A DNA stretch of 64,000 nt from Isoetes taiwanensis. Taxonomy: Eukaryota > Streptophyta > Lycopodiopsida > Isoetales > Isoetaceae. Made by a program: the position numbers and the translations under genes. Where the stretch lies: the NCBI GenBank assembly GCA_021234155.1, contig JAJEKV010000009.1, positions 9,308,546-9,372,545 of the forward strand, written 5' to 3'. Every line of letters begins with the position of its first letter. The first letter of the stretch is position 1. This document shows, piece after piece, positions 58,567 to 64,000 of this stretch. The notes beneath the pieces are model-generated. The model was not told where the DNA came from. It saw only the letters and a list, made by a program, of their open reading frames with translations, and did no database searches.

Positions 58567-58634
58567 GGATCACACCAAGCGAATAGTACATATGCAACAA
58601 AAATGGAACACACTAAATTCGCATCGTGTGATCC
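58567..58634. repeat. 68 bp palindromic unit 3
   Basis: Left arm GGATCACACCAAGCGAAT, right arm AATTCGCATCGTGTGATCC. Confidence 0.8.
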
Positions 58635-58917
58635 ACTTTCTTATTTGTTGTCAAATTAAAATTAAACACAAGTACCCCTTCTCATTTAATGCTTTACCAC
58701 CCCAAGTGCATAAAGTTATTAGTCCTTTTTAAAGAGCATATCTTTTTTTAAGAAGGGTCACATCAAGCATCCTATTTGCATCTAAAATACTTTACCAACT
58801 CTAGTAGTACATAAAGTTATTAGCCCTTTTCAAAAAACAAACACTTTATCAATAAATGAGCACGTCACATATCCACACTTAACTTCAAATAAGATAGGAA
58901 GTCATGTTTTTCCAAAA

Positions 58918-58985
58918 AGATCACACCAAGCGAATTTTGTATAAGCTAAAAGGTTGGAATATACTAAATTCGCATGGTGTGATCC
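58918..58985. repeat. 68 bp palindromic unit 4
   Basis: Left arm AGATCACACCAAGCGAATTT, right arm AAATTCGCATGGTGTGATCC. The best-paired of the group. Confidence 0.8.
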
Positions 58986-59680
58986 ACTTTCTTGTTTGTT
59001 GTCAATAGATAATAACACCAAGTCCCTCATTAATAGTCTCCCATTTGCATATAAAATATGTATCATTCCAAGTTATATTATGTTTTATGAACTAAACGTT
59101 TTCAAAGAGGGTCCCAAAGCAAAATACAAACACATAATCAATAAGCCAACACTTTACCAACAACCAAAGCTTTATTAAATAAGATTTTTATGCTATTTTA
59201 TCAGACCTAACAATGTTTCCATATGTGACACTTTGAGTTAACTGATCCAAAGGCTCATGAAAGCGACATTTTATACAATATGTCTTTGGAGCTTTTGTGT
59301 CGTGGCATTAGTAAACACCTCTAATGGAGCAAATATTTTGTAACTCATTTTTTCAACAACCCTGGATGCACGTCTTATCAAACATTTCTTCATTGCAAGG
59401 ACACCATTCTCATAAGGCTTGCACAATTCGCTTAAACGAGGTCATGGGGCGACTTTCAAGCTCGGTCCCCACAACTTTACAACGTAAAACTAGATGCCCA
59501 TTGCCCTGAATGTATATCTTGGAAAATCATGTCTCTTATGTCCATATGTTAGACAACAACGATGCCAGTAATGCTTTTCCCTAGTCTCAAATCCCCGACA
59601 TCTGATAAATATAGCCCAAAGAAAAATATTTAATTCAGTGAGTGAACATAAATCAAGAAGAGGGAAGAAAAAAGAAGCAA

Positions 59681-59748
59681 GGATCACATGACGCGAAATC
59701 TCACTACACATTTACAAAGTGCATATGCATTTTCGCATGGTGTGATCC
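59681..59748. repeat. 68 bp palindromic unit 5
   Basis: Left arm GGATCACATGACGCGAAAT, right arm ATTTTCGCATGGTGTGATCC. It lies 700 bp from unit 4 and outside the tandem block. Confidence 0.8.
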
Positions 59749-60615
59749 ATGTATTATTGAGGGTGCAAATTTGCAAATATCCTTCTCTTCAAACCCCTCC
59801 CCTTCCCTTCTTTTTTGCAATATACTATCCATAGCATTTATTTTGAACCCTATAGTTCTACCTATTCATTGTGTATGAATGTCGCTCCGGCGATGTAACT
59901 CCATAGTCATCCTTCGTTAAGGATAGCATTCTCACCCACGAGCCTATGGATAGATATCCTTCCACCGTCATGCCTTTATTGTTTTGTAAGTGATGAACTG
60001 CAGAAGCAATGTAGGAGTACTAGGAGCAATGATGGATGCAATTAGAGATACAGATCGGTCGTTGAATTGTAAGAATGAATGGCAGGGAGCAATACGATGA
60101 ATGGGAAGAGCTGAAAAGTAGGAAAACTTCAGAATGACAATTTGGGTAGTAAAAACATGGCATGTAACATTCGCCTCGCCGTTGTTGCTTAACTCTATGC
60201 TCGCCCCGCAAAAACACAGACACTATTGGAGACTTGGATTCCAAATGAAGAGCGAAGGCGGAGAGGATGCACGTAGCGGCGCTAATGTGAACAATGGAAA
60301 TCTTGGTGCCAAAATTTGAAAAGGTGGTTGGTGCATGTGGGCATGTGCACAGTAGGCGGGAAAAGTAGCCATTATTTTGGTCCGCGATACGATTTTCGAA
60401 AAATGCGGGCTATTAATGTGGTTGCAATGAATGCACAAACATGTCCTATGAAATTTCGCCATGTGGATGCCAAGTAAGCCTGCTCCTCTTTCTACTTGCC
60501 AACTAATACTGACTTTGGAAAAAAATGCGCAAACATCATTGGTCGCGAGAAACATGACGTGGAATTCTGGCATCCAAGATAAGGGCCATTTTGAGATCCC
60601 AAATCCGCCCTAATG

Positions 60616-61845
60616 TTTGTTTTTTTGTCTATCTACATGTTCTTTGCTTTCGGTCAACAATAACGATATAGTTCTTTCCCTTCTAAAGATCAATCTCAAT
60701 TTCAGATGAGGGCTTCCGTATTGGATACCTATCTTCTATGGTTATGTTATCTACCTCCAAGTGTTTCCTTCATTTTGTAAGTTGATTCACACCTTTGTTG
60801 CTTGATAAAGCATCAGATTGATTAAATGCATAGATTGATTAAATGCATCTGTATTTTGAGTTTAGTTTCTATGTCTTTTGTAGCAATAGGTTAAAAATAT
60901 GCTTGACACATCCTGCTCTATGCATGCATTTATGATAAGATAAAAAAAAGGGCCTTGCTTCACAGGCACTTTGGTTTTGCAGGGATGCCATCATCCTCCA
61001 TGTTAAAGGACACTACACTGGCCAACTCCACATAATCAACTAAGGGTGAATTTGTTTGAATTAGCTCTATTTTTTTGTAGTATATGAAAAAAAAAACATT
61101 TATATGAAGGAATGTTGTCGAATTGAAATTGGTACCAACTTTTATTATGTGCTTATTAACAAGGCTATATAAAAAAAGAAAAAATAATAATAACCCATGA
61201 ACTTAAACATTCTTATTAACAAGGTTTTATGCAATGCATTTCAATGTAAGGCACTCATTTTTATTGTCAAATAAATTTAATAGACTGTAGAACAACTACT
61301 TTGATCATCTTAGAGCTATAAAATGAACTACTTTGATCATCTCTGATCATTTTCAAGAACTACAAAATGGTTTAAGAAGTGTATATTGAGAGGCTAAATG
61401 GAGCCCAATTATTACCGGAGTAGTTCAAGAACCACATGGAGAGGCCCGTCTTATAGCTGGAAACTCCATTGAGCCCATATAGAAACATACACCCATGTCC
61501 TTATGCGCACTTAAACCACAAGTTTACTATTTTTCTTAAGCTAATTTCATTAAGGTATTTGTATAATGAATGCATGTTTGTGGCATGTTCTACCACATAT
61601 GGGAGTTAGAAGCCTTCAAGCATAGACGTTGCTTTTATTTTCGCATGTCCATAATTGACATCATTCTAACTTAGCATAATTTTTGGTAAAGAGAAATGTT
61701 CGTGGCGGCCTTGGCCGCCGCGATAAATTTCTTGTATAACTAATTAAGAAACACTCGACGAAGATGACAATCATCCTCAGAGAGGCCATCTACAGAACTC
61801 ACGGCATTGGTTCCATTTGAAGAATAGCAGGCAAGTCTATCTAGC
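60616..61845. other. Non-genic AT-rich stretch
   Basis: No coding signal. Sequence at 61640-61720 (GAGAAATGTTCGTGGCGG region) resembles 55115-55185, so a diverged dispersed repeat is present in both places. Confidence 0.4.
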
Positions 61846-61996
61846 ACAACCTCCCATGTCATGGAGCTTTTTACACTTTCTTGGACCGAAAACATATGCT
61901 TTTATTTCAATTCAAGCACAATCTCCCATGCCATGGAGCTTTTTGCACCTTCTTGGACCGAAAACAACATATGCTCCTATCCCAATCTGAGCACAA
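61846..61996 (+). repeat. Two-copy tandem repeat, ~73 bp unit
   Basis: Each unit has CTCCCATGYCATGGAGCTTT, TTCTTGGACCGAAAAC and CATATGCT. The two copies differ by a few bases and a 3-base indel. Confidence 0.8.
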
Positions 61997-63280
61997 ATAG
62001 ACACATGTTGCAACTATCTTCTCATGTATATATACCGTTCGTGGACCTTCAACTCATTTCTCTTGCACGAAATTCTTTATGGCAAGACCACATTTTTGCT
62101 AGTTTTCATGTTGTGTGCTAACAAAACATTTGACCTTATATTTATTCAAAATGATCCTTATTTTGACCCTAGATTTGTAAGATGATACCAAGCACGATAT
62201 AATTCCTCAAATTTCCACAATTGAACAGTCATTCCAAGAGACAAGTGAGTGAGTCAGATCAGATCCAATCACATCTAAGACAATTTGTCGCGGCAGATCC
62301 TACGATCCACACATACATGCTACTATAAGACTTACCCCAACATTTGTGTGCCCCTACATGCGTGGACATGGTTTTGTCCAACCAGCTTATGGACATGTCG
62401 TCATGGATGCTAGAAATCTGCACAAATATGCAAAGGGCATCTTGCAAGATATTCTTCAAAATTTTTCACTTATTGCACTCCTTACATTGCTAAAGTATAT
62501 CCATGCCTGCAATTTTATCACATAGAACTGGCAGGTCCAATCCATTAGCCTGGTCCCAACGGATTTGAAGTGTTTACTTCATTTTGTTCTCGAAGTGGTG
62601 TAGGAGGTTAGAAAGAGACAAGATTCTTCTTGGGAATTGCATATAGAGCCCCATGGAGGAAAAGTCATAGAGAGACGTGTAGACGACTAAAGACCTAGAG
62701 ATGAGCCCTTGTAGCATCATCCACCATCTAGTCAGAGACTTGTTGTCAGTCATTGATAAACAAAACATTGCACAAAAGCAATGCAATGCAATCCTTTATG
62801 CATATCCTCTCTATTTCCATGTCCCCTGAAATCTTTTAGTATATATGGCGTAAAACGAATTCATATATCGAGGTCGGGATGGGATCGGGTGTTTTCACGT
62901 CTTACCGGCTGCTTGCCGTGTTCAGTGACTTACTTGATTAAGCTATTGAGGTGGATAAAATAATAACATCCAAAAGACTGCCAAATAAAAAACATCCCAA
63001 GCTAAAATATCACAAGCGCTACCTCGTCCCGGACCAGGAGGGAGGGTGATTGTATCTTCTATATAACTACCACTTGATTGTGAGGCTATTGATAGGCAAA
63101 TCATTCATATATGATATAGGATGAACACATTGGTTCAAAAGTTTGATTTTGGAGTTTCATACCTCTAGCATTTGTGCTTGCCTCTCAGAGGATCAATGTT
63201 CTTTTTGTGCAGCCTAGTTCACATAGCGTGATTTTTCTCTTAAACTTCTCTTTAAATAATGTCATCAAACCCTAGATTGT
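61997..63280. other. Non-genic stretch
   Basis: Only short open frames; no repeat or RNA signal recognised. Confidence 0.3.
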
Positions 63281-63284
63281 AAAC

Positions 63285-63495
63285 ACCACGTGGCATGATC
63301 TAGGGTTTGATGATATGGCACTTAAAATGATGTGGCAGTACAATGTTGCCATGTGGCACAATCTAGGGTTTGATGATGTGGCATGCACAATGTAGGGTTT
63401 CATGATGTGGCACTGAAAATGCCATGTGGCATAATTTAGGGTCCGATGCATGACATACAGGGTCTGATAATATGGCAACCTAGAGTTTGATGCAC
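63285..63495 (+). repeat. Degenerate tandem repeat rich in TAGGGTTTGATGATGTGGCA
   Basis: Modules of CATGTGGCAYAATYTAGGG plus TTTGATGATGTGGCA recur five to six times with variable spacing. Confidence 0.75.
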
Positions 63496-64000
63496 CACAT
63501 ACGTATATACGGGATAATTTTTATGATATAAGAAGATGATGGGTGCATCTGCACCCATCATTTAGGTATTTATTCAAAGATATTTGTTCAAAGCCAAAAA
63601 TACGATAATAATTAAGATTATTTTAGTAATTTAACTTAAAGGTCAAAAGTAATACCTAAACATGGTGGATGCAAATGCACCCTAATTCTCTCTTCCTTTC
63701 TCTCGCTAAGTCTCGTTATGTTGAAATTAATATAGTCATGGCGGAGGCTCGACTCTTACGGTCTTAGTCATTGTGGGTATCTTTCTCCTGATCCGATATT
63801 CGGGGCATCATGCATCTGCCCCTCACCCGCCTGCAGTAACAGTGCCGAGGCTCATTGGCAGTACATTTCGAGCCATCAAAGTACTATTCGGGATCAGTAT
63901 ATTTTATAAGTACCTGAACATGTAATCTGCAATTCATTCTATTATTGCCTGGTGTGACAGTTTTCTCCGCAGTTAATCGTAATCGCACTTGTAGGGAGAA
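63496..64000. other. Non-genic right edge
   Basis: No coding or RNA feature recognised. It may be the start of a repeat that continues beyond the window. Confidence 0.25.

Larger units (their letters stand above)
58355..59060 (+). repeat. Tandem ~200 bp repeat block enclosing units 2-4
   Basis: After each of units 2, 3 and 4 comes the same downstream segment (CCACTTTCTTATTTGTTGTC, then AAATTAAAATTAAACACAAG in the first two). A segment with CTTTACCAC and CATAAAGTTATTAG follows. Three to four imperfect copies; a partial copy at 58740-58860 has only the left arm of the palindrome. Confidence 0.7.
56581..60615. mobile_element. 4.0 kb element with ~60 bp terminal inverted repeats
   Basis: The left end CATTAGGGCGGATTTGGGGT, then CTCAAAATGGCC and CCACGTCAT, is the reverse complement of the right end (CCACGTCAT-containing block at 60551, GGGCCATTTTGAG and ATCCGCCCTAATG at 60615). 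The outer 32 bases match with one change; the next 30 match with a small indel. No transposase was recognised inside, so it is non-autonomous. It carries the 68 bp palindromic units and a smaller inverted-end element (57016-57222). No clear target duplication. Confidence 0.7.

Noticed and set aside
63285-63495. CRISPR-like array
   Set aside because: Repeats are degenerate, unevenly spaced and in a plant genome; this is a short tandem repeat.

Overview
This window is nuclear DNA from a land plant with a large, repeat-rich genome. The two intact genes are intron-containing with GT-AG splice sites and plant-type architecture, and the rest is mostly decayed transposable elements. The LINE, Helitron and unusual transposase families, together with gene spacing of about 20 kb, suggest a seed-free plant such as a fern. 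That placement is an inference from memory of similar families; no search was run.

Two protein-coding genes look functional. One (28861-32207, minus strand, 5 exons, 519 codons) encodes a plant member of the GOST / lung seven-transmembrane receptor family. The other (49726-52783, plus strand, 8 exons, 262 codons) encodes an HD-domain 5'-deoxynucleotidase of the HDDC2/YfbR type with all metal-site residues in place. Both were assembled by hand from splice signals and conserved protein sequence, and every exon phase closes.

Layout of the rest. 1-815: the 3' end of a Helitron. 900-5100: a decayed element with a DDE-like transposase pseudogene (plus) and a convergent coiled-coil/Cys-His pseudogene (minus). 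5093-6181: a tandem array of two terminal-inverted-repeat elements whose linker cuts into that minus-strand gene. 6180-8434: tRNA-like SINE pieces. 8435-19269: two Helitrons joined head to tail at an exact junction, the second holding a 5'-truncated LINE and an older Helitron remnant. 20050-20330: a Ty3/gypsy reverse transcriptase relic. 20400-25400: old repeats and one exon-like ORF. 25430-27720: a LINE split by a gypsy RNase H fragment. 33800-36500: a pogo-type transposase pseudogene interrupted by a young LINE. 36795-37346: a ~550 bp foldback. 40415-42190: a SINE, a Helitron end and a 1.5 kb polypyrimidine tract that hosts a 450 bp TIR element. 42426-47546: a minus-strand LTR retrotransposon remnant with primer-binding site. 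53870-54330: a 70 bp tandem array. 55246-55680: SINE-like repeats. 56581-60615: a 4 kb TIR element carrying five near-palindromic units, four of them 68 bp. 61800-63500: short tandem arrays.

The strongest leads for something undescribed are (i) the near-palindromic 68 bp units at 58139-59748, (ii) a structured LINE 3' tail whose paired arms change sequence between copies but stay complementary, (iii) the gap-free Helitron-Helitron junction at 14079/14080, and (iv) the two-gene DDE-like element at 900-5100. No CRISPR array, rRNA gene or intact tRNA gene was seen.
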